Shown: positions 1 to 10,031 of the stretch, in pieces | Numbering within the stretch: position 1 is the first letter of the stretch | How the letters are laid out: each line of letters begins with the position of its first letter | Assembly (NCBI RefSeq): GCF_001050135.1 | Contig: NZ_CP012040.1 | Span: forward strand, 5,225,001-5,289,000 | Source: Cyclobacterium amurskyense | GTDB taxonomy: Bacteria; Bacteroidota; Bacteroidia; Cytophagales; Cyclobacteriaceae | DNA length: 64,000 bases | Direction: 5' to 3' | Program-made: the position numbers and the translations under genes | Notes under the pieces: model-generated | What the model was told of the DNA's origin: nothing | The model's database searches: none | The model's input: the letters and a program-made list of their open reading frames with translations, nothing else

Positions 1-77
1 ACTCCCGACAACCATTACTGTTAAGAAAGCTTTCGTATTCGCTCAATTTTAATTAATCTTAAGTTTTATTTGAATTT

Positions 78-1538
78 ATGCGTACACAAAAAATAGGTCT
101 ATTCTTAGGCCCCATCGTTTTTCTTGGTTTATATTTCGGCATTTCTCCTGAAGGATTGTCCTCCGAAGGTGTTTCCTTATTGGCTGTTACTTTTTGGATA
201 GCTATTTGGTGGATCACTGAAGCCATTCCTATTGCTGCCACCGCCTTACTTCCTTTGGTTCTCTTTCCACTAACCGGTGTCATGGATTTGAAATCTACCT
301 CTATACCCTATTCAGATCCTATGGTTTTATTGTATATGGGTGGATTTATGATCGCAGTAAGCATTGAAAAATGGAATCTTCACAAACGCATTGCACTAAA
401 GATCATTTCATACCTTGGCACTGACCTAAAGCGTATAATTCTAGGTTTTATGGTAGCTACAGCATTTCTATCCATGTGGATCTCAAATACTGCTACTTCA
501 CTTATGATGTTGCCCATTGCCATAGCAGTAGTCGTTCAAATGTCAAATTCCAACAATGGCATTAAGAAAACGTTAGGTCCATCGCTAATGCTTGGTATAG
601 CCTATAGTGCATCCATTGGAGGGATGGCAACAATAATTGGAACGCCTACCAATATTATTTTGACCGCTGTGGTAAAAAATATTTATGGGGTAGAAATTAG
701 CTTTGGAGAATGGATGCTTGTTGGTCTTCCCATAGCTTCTGCATTGTTAATTATGTGTTGGTACTACCTAGTAAATTATGCCTTTAAATTTCCAAAAACT
801 TTACAGCTGGCCGGTGGAAAAGAGGAGATCAGCCATCAGCTTCAAGCTTTAGGAAGAATGAGCTTACAAGAAAAGAAAGTCATGTGGGTTTTTATTGGGG
901 TAAGTTTCTCCTGGATCACCCGTAGTTTCTTAATCCAGCCCTATATTCCTGTTCTTAATGACACGATTATTGCCTTAATGGGCGTATTGCTTCTATTTGT
1001 AATTCCCGCTGGAAATGAGCGAAAAGAACAATTGCTGGATTGGAAAGTGGCTGAAAAAATTCCCTGGGGCATTCTAATTTTATTCGGTGGTGGATTGGCC
1101 TTGGCAGAAGGCTTTAAGGATACTGGTCTTGCAAGCTGGATAGGAGAACAATTTGTCTTACTGAAAAATGTGCCTTTTTGGCTGTTCTTATTGATTATTA
1201 TAGCTGCTGTAAACTTCCTAACAGAAATTACATCTAATGTGGCCACTGCTTCCATGTTGCTGCCTATCCTCTCCGCTGTGGCTTTGGCAATGGGCGTACA
1301 TCCATTTGGATTAATGATAGGCGCAACCATGGCCGCCTCATGTGCTTTTATGCTTCCTGTAGCTACCCCTCCAAATGCTGTAGTTTTTGGCTCAGGCTAT
1401 CTTACTATCCCAGTAATGATGAGGGCAGGTTTTTTCCTTAATCTACTTTCCATTGCACTGATACTTCTAGTTACCTTCTTCTACCTTCCTTTTGTATGGG
1501 ATTTTAATTTGATGAATTTCCCCGCTGAATGGAGATAA
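78..1538 (+). CDS. DASS/SLC13-family sodium-coupled anion transporter
   Basis: An inner-membrane carrier of 486 residues, the usual length for the divalent anion:sodium symporter family, which imports dicarboxylates, citrate, sulfate or phosphate with sodium. Two hairpin motifs typical of the family are visible: SNT at residues 136-138 (in ISNTATSLMMLPIA) and SNV at 386-388 (in TSNVATASMLLPI). They come from the inverted repeat that builds the substrate and sodium sites. About a dozen hydrophobic segments cover the protein. The gene stands alone on the plus strand, and the substrate cannot be read from sequence. SNV in place of SNT in the second hairpin is a small departure from the commonest form. 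Confidence 0.9.
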   Translation: MRTQKIGLFLGPIVFLGLYFGISPEGLSSEGVSLLAVTFWIAIWWITEAIPIAATALLPLVLFPLTGVMDLKSTSIPYSDPMVLLYMGGFMIAVSIEKWNLHKRIALKIISYLGTDLKRIILGFMVATAFLSMWISNTATSLMMLPIAIAVVVQMSNSNNGIKKTLGPSLMLGIAYSASIGGMATIIGTPTNIILTAVVKNIYGVEISFGEWMLVGLPIASALLIMCWYYLVNYAFKFPKTLQLAGGKEEISHQLQALGRMSLQEKKVMWVFIGVSFSWITRSFLIQPYIPVLNDTIIALMGVLLLFVIPAGNERKEQLLDWKVAEKIPWGILILFGGGLALAEGFKDTGLASWIGEQFVLLKNVPFWLFLLIIIAAVNFLTEITSNVATASMLLPILSAVALAMGVHPFGLMIGATMAASCAFMLPVATPPNAVVFGSGYLTIPVMMRAGFFLNLLSIALILLVTFFYLPFVWDFNLMNFPAEWR

Positions 1539-1982
1539 AATGACAGAAACTGATGAAGATTAATCAAAAAGGAAGTTTTAAATTAAAGTCAATCTTATTA
1601 AACTTATGTCAATAAGTTGTTTTTCAGCATTTTATATTTACTACCCCTAATATGTTCCTTCAGGAATCAAACTAAATCTAATCAAAATTAACAATGGAAT
1701 AAACAATCCAATTGATAATAACCCAGCCAGTCTTAGCTTTGAGAATGTTGTAGATCACATGTAACAACATCCATATCTTATTAGAGAACAAAGATTACTG
1801 ACTTTAATATTTGTATAATAGGTTAACACCTACTTATAAGAAGATAAGAGATGGCTTGCTTAGTTTCCATTGAAAAAATTATCGTGGAATAAATACTATT
1901 GGCCTACAAGGTTTATAAATAGCAAAAAAAAAAGACCCAGACAATTAGCCTGGATCTTTTCAATTATATGTTCTTTACAATA
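1539..1982. other. Intergenic region, no gene seen
   Basis: This AT-rich stretch lies between the transporter and the convergent TPR gene. Apart from the terminator hairpin at its right end, I see no coding pattern, RNA gene or repeat. A TTG-started frame that runs on into the TPR gene on the opposite strand is a shadow. Confidence 0.6.
1930..1960 (-). terminator. Rho-independent terminator of the TPR gene
   Basis: An inverted repeat (AAAAGACCCAG, nine-base loop, CTGGATCTTTT, one mismatched pair) is flanked by an A-run on the plus strand, which is a T-run on the minus strand. It lies just past the stop codon of the minus-strand TPR gene. The A/T tracts on both sides could let it work in both directions. 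Confidence 0.75.
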
Positions 1983-3194
1983 TTACCTTTCCAACCAATT
2001 TGGACCAAGTTTATCAGATAATTTCTTGTTGTATTCTTCTGCTTTAGCTTCATTTTTCAACCTGGTATGCACTTGGAATAAAATTTCCATGATATCAGTA
2101 TTGTCAGGTTTCAAATCAGAAGCTTTGGTAAAGTACGGTAAAGCATCCTCATACAAACCATCTGCTTCTTTTAACATGGAATCAGATTTAGCTTCCCACT
2201 CATCATCAGAAAGGTTGTTTACTTCTGTAATAATGTTTCTGGCTTTATCAAGATAAATCGCTCCGGCATAATAGTTACCTTCAAAAAATTCTGGATCAGC
2301 TTCAACAGTTTTAATGTATTCTTGCAAAGCACCTTCCATGTCTCCGGATTTTTCTTTCAAGTATCCATATCTCAATCTAATTGCTGGATTATTTGGGTCG
2401 GTAACCAAAGCTTTTTCGATTGAAGTCATAGCTTCCTCCATTTTATCCAATTGAAGTAACAATTGAATTTCGAATTCTGCTAAACCTTTGTCATCAGGAT
2501 ACTCTTCTCTAGCTTCCGTCACTACACGGTAAGCTTCTTCCGGGTCATTGTCTTCAGCACTAGCTATTTGTATTAAGAAATAATAAGCATTCAACTTATT
2601 ATATTCTGGTACATCTAGCAAATTGGTGAAATATTTTTTTGCAGCTTCTGTATTGCCAACCATATTGGCAGTATAGCCAGCATTGAAAACGATGGAAGTA
2701 TCATTAGGATCAAGGTCAGCTGCCAATGAGAAGAATTCATGAGACAACTCCATATCTTCCTCTTCATATTTTGCAATTGCTTTGTTGAAAGAAGCATTCT
2801 TTAACCTATAAACACCTTGTCCCTGAAAGTTGGCAGGCATGTCAGGAAGAACTTCCTTAAATAAGTCTTTACTTACTTTAGAAGTAGAGTCATTGCTCTC
2901 CATCTCAAAGGTTTTGGCAAAACTTTCTTGTGCTTGTCGCCCTAAAGCTACAGTGCTTTCCGTATTGGAAGAATCAGATTCAAACATCTGTGTTTCTATT
3001 TTACCTTTGATAAAATAAGTTTCAGATTGTGCTCCCGTTTCCTCATCCGCTAAAGCGGATTTTATTTCGGTGTATGCTTCCTCGAGATTTCCTCTACTAA
3101 AGTTTTTTTCAGCAGATTTAACTACCTTTTTCTGGCCAAAGGCAACAGTTGAGGCGATGCCCACCAAAGCCAACGATAAAATTAACTTTTTCAT
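1983..3194 (-). CDS. Secreted tetratricopeptide-repeat protein
   Basis: A 403-residue protein. I start it at the ATG that begins MKKLILSLALVGIAS, a clean signal peptide ending near VAFGQ; the longer frame would put ten charged residues in front. TPR-like helical pairs run through the mature part, for example around DPNDTSIVFNAGYTANMVG and the AIRLRYGYLKEKSGDMEGAL block. It is probably a periplasmic or outer-membrane scaffold that binds other proteins. It follows gyrA on the same strand with about 33 bases between them, so the two may be cotranscribed, with the hairpin past its stop ending the unit. No enzymatic function is suggested. Confidence 0.8.
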   Translation of the reverse strand: MKKLILSLALVGIASTVAFGQKKVVKSAEKNFSRGNLEEAYTEIKSALADEETGAQSETYFIKGKIETQMFESDSSNTESTVALGRQAQESFAKTFEMESNDSTSKVSKDLFKEVLPDMPANFQGQGVYRLKNASFNKAIAKYEEEDMELSHEFFSLAADLDPNDTSIVFNAGYTANMVGNTEAAKKYFTNLLDVPEYNKLNAYYFLIQIASAEDNDPEEAYRVVTEAREEYPDDKGLAEFEIQLLLQLDKMEEAMTSIEKALVTDPNNPAIRLRYGYLKEKSGDMEGALQEYIKTVEADPEFFEGNYYAGAIYLDKARNIITEVNNLSDDEWEAKSDSMLKEADGLYEDALPYFTKASDLKPDNTDIMEILFQVHTRLKNEAKAEEYNKKLSDKLGPNWLER

Positions 3195-3227
3195 GTTACT
3201 AGTGCGGTTCTTTATTGGTTTCAATTA

Positions 3228-5774
3228 CTATTCGTTTTTAGGATTTTCTTTATTGTCCTCCGTCTGATCATTTTCAGGATCTATCGGAGTGTCTGTTTCT
3301 TCTGTGGTATTTTCTGGTTCGTCTCCTTCAAGGTTTTCGATTTTCTCAACTGATGAAATTTCGTCAGTTTCATTTAATCTGATTAACCTTACACCTTGGG
3401 TAGCTCGACCCATTACTCTGATTCCCTCAGCTGGAGTTCGAATGGTAATACCAGAACGGTTGATAATCATCAAATCATCAGTATCAACCACTTCTTTAAT
3501 TGCGACTAATCCACCGGTTTTCTCGGTAATATTCATCGCTTTCACTCCTTTTCCACCTCTATTGGTGATCCTGTATTCAGACAAGTAAGAACGTTTACCA
3601 TACCCTTTGTCTGTTACGACAAGTAGGGTGGCATCTTCTCTTTGAACACAAACCATGCCAATAACGTGATTTTCGTCTCCGCCAAGGTTAATGGCTTTAA
3701 CTCCAGTAGCTGTTCGCCCCATAGGTCTAACAGTGGATTCATGGAAATGAACTGCCCTACCAGAGCTTGACGCGATTACGATGTTGGCATCTCCATTGGT
3801 CAATTCTACATTCAAGAGTTGGTCATCTTCTCTGATATTCAAGGCAATGATACCATTTGTTCTTGGTCTAGAGTATTGCTCCAAGGTGGTTTTCTTGATG
3901 ATGCCTTTTTTAGTCACCATCACGATATTGTTGTTATTGATATAGTCTATATCTCCCAGGTCTTTGACCTGAATAATAGACCTAATACGGTCACTACTTT
4001 CAATATTAATGAGATTTTGGATAGGTCTGCCTTTGGATGTTTTACTACCTTCAGGAATGGCGTAAGTTTTAAGCCAGAATAATTTACCTTGATCAGTAAA
4101 GATCAACAAATAGTTATGCGTTAAGGCAGTAAATAGATAGACGGTATAATCATCCTCCTTGGTACTAACTCCTCTTGAACCTACTCCTCCTCTACTTTGC
4201 GATTTGTACTCTGTAAGTACAGTTCTCTTAATATATCCCTGATTGGAAACGGTAATTACCACTTCCTCATTAGGAATCATGTCCTCATAGTTGAAATCTT
4301 CAGCATTATGCTCGATAGTTGTTCTTCTATCGTCATTGTAGCGGGTTTTTATTTCTTGCAATTCGTCCTTAATGATTTGCATTCTTCTGTCCTTATCTGC
4401 AAGAATATCTTTTAATTCTTCGATAAGTTTCATCAGCTCATCATATTCCTGCTGAATCTTGGCCCTTTCCATGCCAGTAAGACGTTGCAGCCTCATGTCA
4501 AGAATTGCTCTTGCCTGTATTTCGGTCAGATCAAATTTCTCCATCAAACCATTTCTGGCTGTTTCCGGATCTCTTGAATCTCGAATTAATTGGATAACTG
4601 CATCAATATTATCCAAAGCAACCAGATATCCTTCAAGGATATGGGCTCTTTTCTCCGCTTCTCTTAGTTCATACTCTGTTCTTCTGACCACCACTTCATG
4701 CCTATGGTTCACATAGTGCAGAATAAGGTCTTTCAGGTTCAATGTATAAGGTCTGCCCTTAACCAGGGCCACATTGTTAACACTAAAGGAAGTTTGAAGT
4801 TGTGTATGCTTGTAAAGGTTATTAAGCACTACATTTGGAACGGCATCTTTTTTCAGCTCATATACAATGCGCATACCTTGCCTATCAGATTCATCCCTAA
4901 TGGCAGAAATTCCATCAATTTTCTTCTCATTTATCAATTGAGCTGTTTTCTCAACCATGGAAGCTTTGTTGACTTGGTAAGGAATTTCATTGATAATGAT
5001 CATTTCCTTTCCTGAGGACTTGGTCTCAATGGTAGCTTTACCTCTAAGAATGACTCTTCCTCTTCCTGTTTCGAAGGCGGCTTTAACCCCATTGTATCCA
5101 TAAATGATACCTCCTGTTGGAAAATCAGGAGCCACAATGTGCTCCATTAATTCCGGAATGGTAATGTCATTGTTATCAATGTAGGCATGAATCCCATCAA
5201 TGACCTCACCTAAGTTGTGAGGAGCCATATTGGTAGCCATACCTACTGCTATACCAGAAGCACCGTTAAGTAGCAAGGCCGGTATTTTAGCAGGTAAAAC
5301 AATAGGTTCCTTTAAGGTATCATCAAAATTTAACTGAAAGTCGACGGTTTCCTTATTGATATCTGTCAACAATTCTTCAGCAATCCTTCTCAACCTGGCT
5401 TCTGTATACCTCATGGCTGCAGGGTTATCACCATCAATTGATCCAAAGTTTCCTTGTGGATCTACCAATGGATACCGCAATGACCATGTTTGAGCCATTC
5501 TAACCAAAGTTTCATAGACAGCCGAATCACCATGTGGATGGTATTTACCCAATACTTCCCCAACTATTCTGGCAGATTTTTTATAAGGCTTGTTGTGGGA
5601 AACCCCCAATTCCTGCATTCCATAAAGGATTCTGCGGTGTACAGGCTTTAAACCGTCTCTTACGTCCGGCAATGCCCTGGAAACAATTACCGACATCGAA
5701 TAATCGATGTAAGCTCCACGCATTTCGTCCTCAATATTAATCGGGATGATGTTCTCGTTTTCTCCTTGAGCCAT
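3228..5774 (-). CDS. gyrA: DNA gyrase subunit A
   Basis: The 848-residue A subunit of DNA gyrase, which cleaves and rejoins DNA to introduce negative supercoils together with GyrB. The catalytic tyrosine is Tyr123 in AAMRYTEARL. The quinolone-resistance region reads HPHGDSAVYE, so Ser84 (E. coli Ser83) is present and Glu88 sits at the position of E. coli Asp87. This is the sensitive form at the main site. The GyrA box of the C-terminal wrapping domain appears as QSRGGVG at residues 526-532, a loose form of QRRGGRG. The last 40 or so residues are an acidic tail rich in Glu, Asp and Asn. gyrB is not in the window. Confidence 0.98.
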   Translation of the reverse strand: MAQGENENIIPINIEDEMRGAYIDYSMSVIVSRALPDVRDGLKPVHRRILYGMQELGVSHNKPYKKSARIVGEVLGKYHPHGDSAVYETLVRMAQTWSLRYPLVDPQGNFGSIDGDNPAAMRYTEARLRRIAEELLTDINKETVDFQLNFDDTLKEPIVLPAKIPALLLNGASGIAVGMATNMAPHNLGEVIDGIHAYIDNNDITIPELMEHIVAPDFPTGGIIYGYNGVKAAFETGRGRVILRGKATIETKSSGKEMIIINEIPYQVNKASMVEKTAQLINEKKIDGISAIRDESDRQGMRIVYELKKDAVPNVVLNNLYKHTQLQTSFSVNNVALVKGRPYTLNLKDLILHYVNHRHEVVVRRTEYELREAEKRAHILEGYLVALDNIDAVIQLIRDSRDPETARNGLMEKFDLTEIQARAILDMRLQRLTGMERAKIQQEYDELMKLIEELKDILADKDRRMQIIKDELQEIKTRYNDDRRTTIEHNAEDFNYEDMIPNEEVVITVSNQGYIKRTVLTEYKSQSRGGVGSRGVSTKEDDYTVYLFTALTHNYLLIFTDQGKLFWLKTYAIPEGSKTSKGRPIQNLINIESSDRIRSIIQVKDLGDIDYINNNNIVMVTKKGIIKKTTLEQYSRPRTNGIIALNIREDDQLLNVELTNGDANIVIASSSGRAVHFHESTVRPMGRTATGVKAINLGGDENHVIGMVCVQREDATLLVVTDKGYGKRSYLSEYRITNRGGKGVKAMNITEKTGGLVAIKEVVDTDDLMIINRSGITIRTPAEGIRVMGRATQGVRLIRLNETDEISSVEKIENLEGDEPENTTEETDTPIDPENDQTEDNKENPKNE

Positions 5775-5939
5775 ATTTAAATTTTCTCGCTTATAACCTG
5801 CAAGATAGCAAAAAGTAAAGGTTTAGAAAAATATTATATTTCTTACAATTCAATAATTAGGTATCCTTTTTATATTCATGGAGTTAATTTTTAATTTTAC
5901 AGGAATTTATTTGGAAAAGAAGCCTAAAAAACCCTAAAA

Positions 5940-6944
5940 TCAGTTGCCATTCCACTGCCCTACTTTTCTATTCTGCCTTTTCCAAATAGAACTACCTCGG
6001 TATTCAACTCCATTATGTAAATGCTTCATTACTACCTTACAACCTGCTATTTTACATCTTTTTGAGCCTGGAAGACTCATAGACACTCCTACCTGTAGAG
6101 TGTATAAGGTTTGCTCAATGGTCTGGACCTCTATAGGGTTCGCCATATTATACTCATAGGGTCTAAACTCTGCAGAGGGTTTGATAAAAAATTTAGAATA
6201 TTCTGATAAATCTCTTTCAACTCTAAATCCCACTCCATAATACCCTGTATTTGCAGAAATATTCGGATCTAAAGATTTCTTTAATTTCATTGAGCCAAAC
6301 TCTCCCTCTACCACCACTCTCCAGGGATAATGCATTCTAGCCCTTTGTTTCAGTTGGTTTTGAATGGATAGGTTGGTCTCTGAATATTTTCTATACCTCC
6401 ATCTCAAAAAAGCATTTCTTTTATTGGCATCCCAAAGTACCAAACCTACTGTTCCATAAAGTTTATCATAGGTATAGCGTTCTTCTTCCAATGTAAATGT
6501 ATAGCTATTCCCTTCTCCATTGAATTTATCAAACTTACCCCATTCTCTTCCATAACCTGCACCTACAATAATTAAATCAAATAATTTCAACCGAACCCCC
6601 AGATTTACAGGATAGGCGAAATTTGAGTTTTTAAACTGGATCGTGTCCATTTCGGAAATATCTGCAGCTTGATTTGTACTCAGGTCTGTGATCGGATAGT
6701 TTTCAGGCATTTCACTATTGAAATTAAGCCGGTGTGCATGGTAACTTGAACCGGTGGCTATCTCAAATGAAAAATTACTCACTGCATTCCTAAACGCGTT
6801 CCCTACTTCACTATCGCTTTTTTTGCTCTTAATTTTCCTGTCAATACCAAAAATATCCTCTTGTGCCTTACTTTGATAAGTAATACTTAACATTAGGACT
6901 GCAAACAGACAGGTCAAACACGCCAATCGCTTCTTCAATTCCAT
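5940..6944 (-). CDS. Secreted beta-barrel-like protein with Cys-rich C-terminal tail
   Basis: A 334-residue protein with a signal peptide (ACLTCLFAVLMLSITYQSKAQ). Its body alternates polar and aromatic residues like an outer-membrane beta-barrel. The C-terminal 40 residues differ from a barrel: two cysteines (KRCKIAGC), two histidines (MKHLHNG), then a basic stretch ending WKRQNRKVGQWNGN. I do not recognise a named family, though I have the impression that similar Cys/His tails end other Cytophagales surface proteins. The gene stands alone, with a strong hairpin between it and the next upstream gene. Confidence 0.7.
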   Translation of the reverse strand: MELKKRLACLTCLFAVLMLSITYQSKAQEDIFGIDRKIKSKKSDSEVGNAFRNAVSNFSFEIATGSSYHAHRLNFNSEMPENYPITDLSTNQAADISEMDTIQFKNSNFAYPVNLGVRLKLFDLIIVGAGYGREWGKFDKFNGEGNSYTFTLEEERYTYDKLYGTVGLVLWDANKRNAFLRWRYRKYSETNLSIQNQLKQRARMHYPWRVVVEGEFGSMKLKKSLDPNISANTGYYGVGFRVERDLSEYSKFFIKPSAEFRPYEYNMANPIEVQTIEQTLYTLQVGVSMSLPGSKRCKIAGCKVVMKHLHNGVEYRGSSIWKRQNRKVGQWNGN

Positions 6945-6981
6945 ATTTTGGATAGTCTTTTATTTATTAACGCAATAAAAC

Positions 6982-7013
6982 AAAAAAACCCTCAAATTAT
7001 GAGGGTTTTTTTT
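6982..7013 (-). terminator. Rho-independent terminator
   Basis: The hairpin AAAAACCCTC, short loop, GAGGGTTTTT has A/T tracts on both flanks. It lies 24 bases past the stop of the minus-strand acidic-protein gene and in the leader of the next gene. It should end the upstream transcript and separate the two genes. Confidence 0.8.
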
Positions 7014-7036
7014 CTTAACTCTTAAGAAATCAGCTA

Positions 7037-7549
7037 TTAACCATTATCAGAAGCACTTTCGTCTTCATCTGGAGTTCTTTTTTCTTTTAACTCAGCCATT
7101 AAGCTATCTACTTTTTCTTTGACCTCAGGATTTGCTTTCATTGCCTTGTTTACCTTATTGTAAGTAGCAATTCCTAAAACGTCATCATTTTTGATTAGGC
7201 CGATTTTCAATTCTCTAACTTCTGTGCTCAATGAACCCATAAATTCCAAAATTTCTTCGTAAGCTGCTTTTTCATCATCTGTGATTTCAATTTCAGCAAG
7301 CTTGGCTTCATCGTCCCATGCGGCTTTTATTTCATTGTATCGACCAGCGCCATCTATGACCTCATTGTCCTTTATCATGGACACTAACTCTACATTCTTT
7401 TGTTCATAAAAAGCCATCACAGAGTCTTCCATTGCAGCAAATTTTGCAATTTCTTCATCAGTAATTTCTTCTGCAGCTTCATCTTGTGCTTGTGCAGTAA
7501 AACCTATTAAACCAAAGATTAAAAAGGTCAATCCAAATAATTTTTTCAT
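7037..7549 (-). CDS. Small secreted acidic helical protein, unknown function
   Basis: A 170-residue protein with a signal peptide (MKKLFGLTFLIFGLIGF, then TAQAQ). The mature part is very acidic and almost all predicted helix, rich in Glu, Ala and Lys, with no cysteines. Two segments look like a duplicated helical unit (IKDNEVIDGAGRYNEIKAA and IKNDDVLGIATYNKVNKAM), which suggests an internal repeat of about 70 residues. I do not recognise the family. It is probably periplasmic and is transcribed alone, ending at the strong terminator. Confidence 0.75.
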   Translation of the reverse strand: MKKLFGLTFLIFGLIGFTAQAQDEAAEEITDEEIAKFAAMEDSVMAFYEQKNVELVSMIKDNEVIDGAGRYNEIKAAWDDEAKLAEIEITDDEKAAYEEILEFMGSLSTEVRELKIGLIKNDDVLGIATYNKVNKAMKANPEVKEKVDSLMAELKEKRTPDEDESASDNG

Positions 7550-7668
7550 AATTTTTTCTCAATTTATTAAACGCTATCTACCCTCGAATTAAATCAGAAT
7601 CAACCAATTTAACAAACAATGGATCAAAAAATATGCTAAAAATTATAGGAAAGGAATAATTATTGAAT

Positions 7669-8322
7669 TTAAACAATAAATTTAAGGTTATTAATTGTTT
7701 CTATAGGATTTTCAGAGGAAAACACAAAATTCCCTGCAACCAGAACATTTGCCCCAGCTTCAAAAAGCTTTTTGGCATTGCCAATACTCACACCACCATC
7801 AATTTCAATTTTCGCATGGGATCCCGTTTCTACAATCAACTCTCCTAATGCCTGAATCTTTTTGTAAGTGTTTTCTATAAATTCCTGTCCACCAAAACCT
7901 GGATTAACAGACATAATTAAAACGGTGTCAACCTCTCTGATGATATCTTGTAAATGCCTGACAGGTGTGTGCGGATTTACGGCTACTCCTGCCTTACAAT
8001 CCAATGCCTTGATCGCTTGAATCGTTCGGTGTAAATGAGGACAAGCTTCTAGGTGTACCGTAATCTGAGAAGCACCTGCCTTATGAAATGCTTCTAAGTA
8101 CTTGTCTGGTTCTACAATCATCAAATGTACGTCCAGTGGCTTTTTCGCATGCCTGTTTACAGCCTCTACCACTGGTAGACCAAATGATATATTTGGCACA
8201 AAGACACCATCCATGATGTCTACATGAATGTAATCGGCAACAGAATCATTAATCATTTCTACTTCCTTCTGAAGATTAGCAAAATCGGCTGCCAAAATTG
8301 AGGGCGCTATTAATGGATTCAT
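7669..8322 (-). CDS. rpe: Ribulose-phosphate 3-epimerase
   Basis: A 217-residue TIM-barrel enzyme that interconverts ribulose 5-phosphate and xylulose 5-phosphate in the pentose phosphate pathway. Family landmarks are all present: APSILAADF at the start, the metal-binding HVDIMDGVFVPN, DVHLMIVEP, the SVNPGFGGQ phosphate-binding loop and EIDGGV. The length is typical. It stands between unrelated genes, as this enzyme often does in Bacteroidota. Confidence 0.97.
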   Translation of the reverse strand: MNPLIAPSILAADFANLQKEVEMINDSVADYIHVDIMDGVFVPNISFGLPVVEAVNRHAKKPLDVHLMIVEPDKYLEAFHKAGASQITVHLEACPHLHRTIQAIKALDCKAGVAVNPHTPVRHLQDIIREVDTVLIMSVNPGFGGQEFIENTYKKIQALGELIVETGSHAKIEIDGGVSIGNAKKLFEAGANVLVAGNFVFSSENPIETINNLKFIV

Positions 8323-8393
8323 AAGGAATGGGGTTTAGGTTAAAATTAATAGTTGATAGATATACAAAAAAAGCGAATTTTAAGGTCAATTCC

Positions 8394-10031
8394 TTATTTC
8401 TTCCACAACTTCACCTTTGTCGCGGACGAATTATCTTGTAATTCAACAAGATATATCCCGGGATTCAATAATTCCATGCTAATGCTGTAAGGGTAATTAT
8501 TTCCTATCCGCTCTAAATCATGGACTCCTACCACCTTGCCATCGCTTGAGTACAAGCTTAATGTACAATTTGTACTGTCACCAAATTCTATGAGTAACTG
8601 ATTTTCAATCAAAGGATTGGGATAGATTCGGGCAATATTAACCTTTTCTGGATCTTTTTCCTTGTCAATTATACCAAACATCGCTCTAGTGAAATCCGGA
8701 ATTCCATAGCCTAGTTCATTGTCAGGTTCATTGTATTGAGAACCACTAAATATTAATTGATCTCTTAATTCTTTACTTGTCCATTCAGGGTTGGCTTCTC
8801 TTAAGCCTGCCGCCAAAGCAGCGATTTGTGGAGCTGAAAAAGAAGTCCCACTAGAATTACTTGTTCCTTGTTCTTGTCGCCATAAAGTAACACTTGTTCC
8901 ATAGGCAACCAACTCTGGCTTTATCCTGTCATCGGTACTAGGCCCCACAGAACTAAAGCCCGCTTTTTTATAATCACTGTTTACAGCCCCTACAGCTATA
9001 ATACCATTAGCATCCGCTGGTACGGTGATCGTCTTCCAGCTAATGTTTCCTTCATTTCCAGCACTACTGACCACTATAATCCCTTTCTCTGCAGCCATAT
9101 TGGCTCCTTTAGTGATTACAGCTGTTTGACCATCCAAATCCTCCTTGCTGTAATTCATTTCGGAGTCATCAAAAAAATTATACCCTAGCGAACTGTTAAT
9201 TATATCTACTCCAAGGCTATCCGCAAATTCGGCAGCTCTGACCCAATTGTATTCCTCAATCCTATATTCTGAATCCACATCCTCTGTGATGCATAAAATA
9301 TAATCAGCACCATATGCACCAGCGATGAGTTGCTCAGGATCATAAGCAGCCATCAGGGATAAAGTACCCGTCCCATGTGTATCTGACCGATAAACAGAGC
9401 CGGAACCAGGCAATACAAAATCTCTGGTAGCCAATATACCTGTTCCTTTAAATAAATGATCAAAGGCTGGGATTTTGTCTGCATTTAAAAAACCAGCATC
9501 AAAAATAGCAACCACTACCCCATCTCCAGTGTACCCAGCATCATGCATATCTGAAATACCTATGAGGCTGTTTTGAAATGTGAAGTTGGCACTTCCTTTG
9601 GCTTTCTTAGAACGCTTTTTCTTTCTTTTTAATTGGTACCCTTTGGTACTATTTTCCAATTGACTTGGCCCACCTTTGGCTACCAGTACAATTTCACTCA
9701 CAAAATCAAAGGAGGCAATATCTTTTATTTCCTCTGAAGAGGCCTGGACAATGGACGCATTGAGCCATTTTGAATGATAAATAAAATTATTAACATATGG
9801 TCTGATGGACTCTATGTACTTTTCTGAAACAGGAAAATCAGTACTGTCAAGGGAAATTTGGTCCCTACTTCTTCGGTTGAGCGATTTTTGGGAAAGCAAT
9901 TTTTCAGGCTGATCCAAGCTATAGGTGGTATCAGCTTTGTATTTGTAATGAATGGCATACCTGTCTTGAGCAATTACATTGGCTGCAATTAAACAAAACA
10001 CAAAAGCTATTGCAGCACTATAATTTACCAT
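8394..10031 (-). CDS. Subtilisin-like (S8) protease with type IX sorting tail
   Basis: A 545-residue exported serine protease. After a signal peptide ending near VIAQ comes a propeptide-like region, then a basic linker (KRKKKRSKKAKG, residues 136-146). The catalytic domain holds Asp178 (AIFDAGF), His219 (DTHGTGTLS), the oxyanion Asn326 (SAGNEG) and Ser397 (GTSFSAP), so all catalytic residues are intact. The last 80 residues begin IYPNPL and end VKLWKK, the usual form of a type IX secretion (Por) C-terminal sorting domain, so the enzyme is probably secreted or surface-bound. Its start overlaps the end of the upstream lipoprotein gene by 14 bases, so the two are probably translated together. 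Confidence 0.93.
   Translation of the reverse strand: MVNYSAAIAFVFCLIAANVIAQDRYAIHYKYKADTTYSLDQPEKLLSQKSLNRRSRDQISLDSTDFPVSEKYIESIRPYVNNFIYHSKWLNASIVQASSEEIKDIASFDFVSEIVLVAKGGPSQLENSTKGYQLKRKKKRSKKAKGSANFTFQNSLIGISDMHDAGYTGDGVVVAIFDAGFLNADKIPAFDHLFKGTGILATRDFVLPGSGSVYRSDTHGTGTLSLMAAYDPEQLIAGAYGADYILCITEDVDSEYRIEEYNWVRAAEFADSLGVDIINSSLGYNFFDDSEMNYSKEDLDGQTAVITKGANMAAEKGIIVVSSAGNEGNISWKTITVPADANGIIAVGAVNSDYKKAGFSSVGPSTDDRIKPELVAYGTSVTLWRQEQGTSNSSGTSFSAPQIAALAAGLREANPEWTSKELRDQLIFSGSQYNEPDNELGYGIPDFTRAMFGIIDKEKDPEKVNIARIYPNPLIENQLLIEFGDSTNCTLSLYSSDGKVVGVHDLERIGNNYPYSISMELLNPGIYLVELQDNSSATKVKLWKK

Noticed and set aside
1..77. Possible 3' end of an upstream plus-strand gene
   Set aside because: Two frames stay open from the window edge to stops at 52 and 56, and neither is long enough to choose or support.
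1870..2256. 128-codon plus-strand frame
   Set aside because: It starts at TTG and mostly lies antisense to the TPR gene, so it is a shadow.
3228..5774. Quinolone-resistance change in gyrA
   Set aside because: Ser84 is present, and Glu88 at the Asp87 position is a common natural residue.
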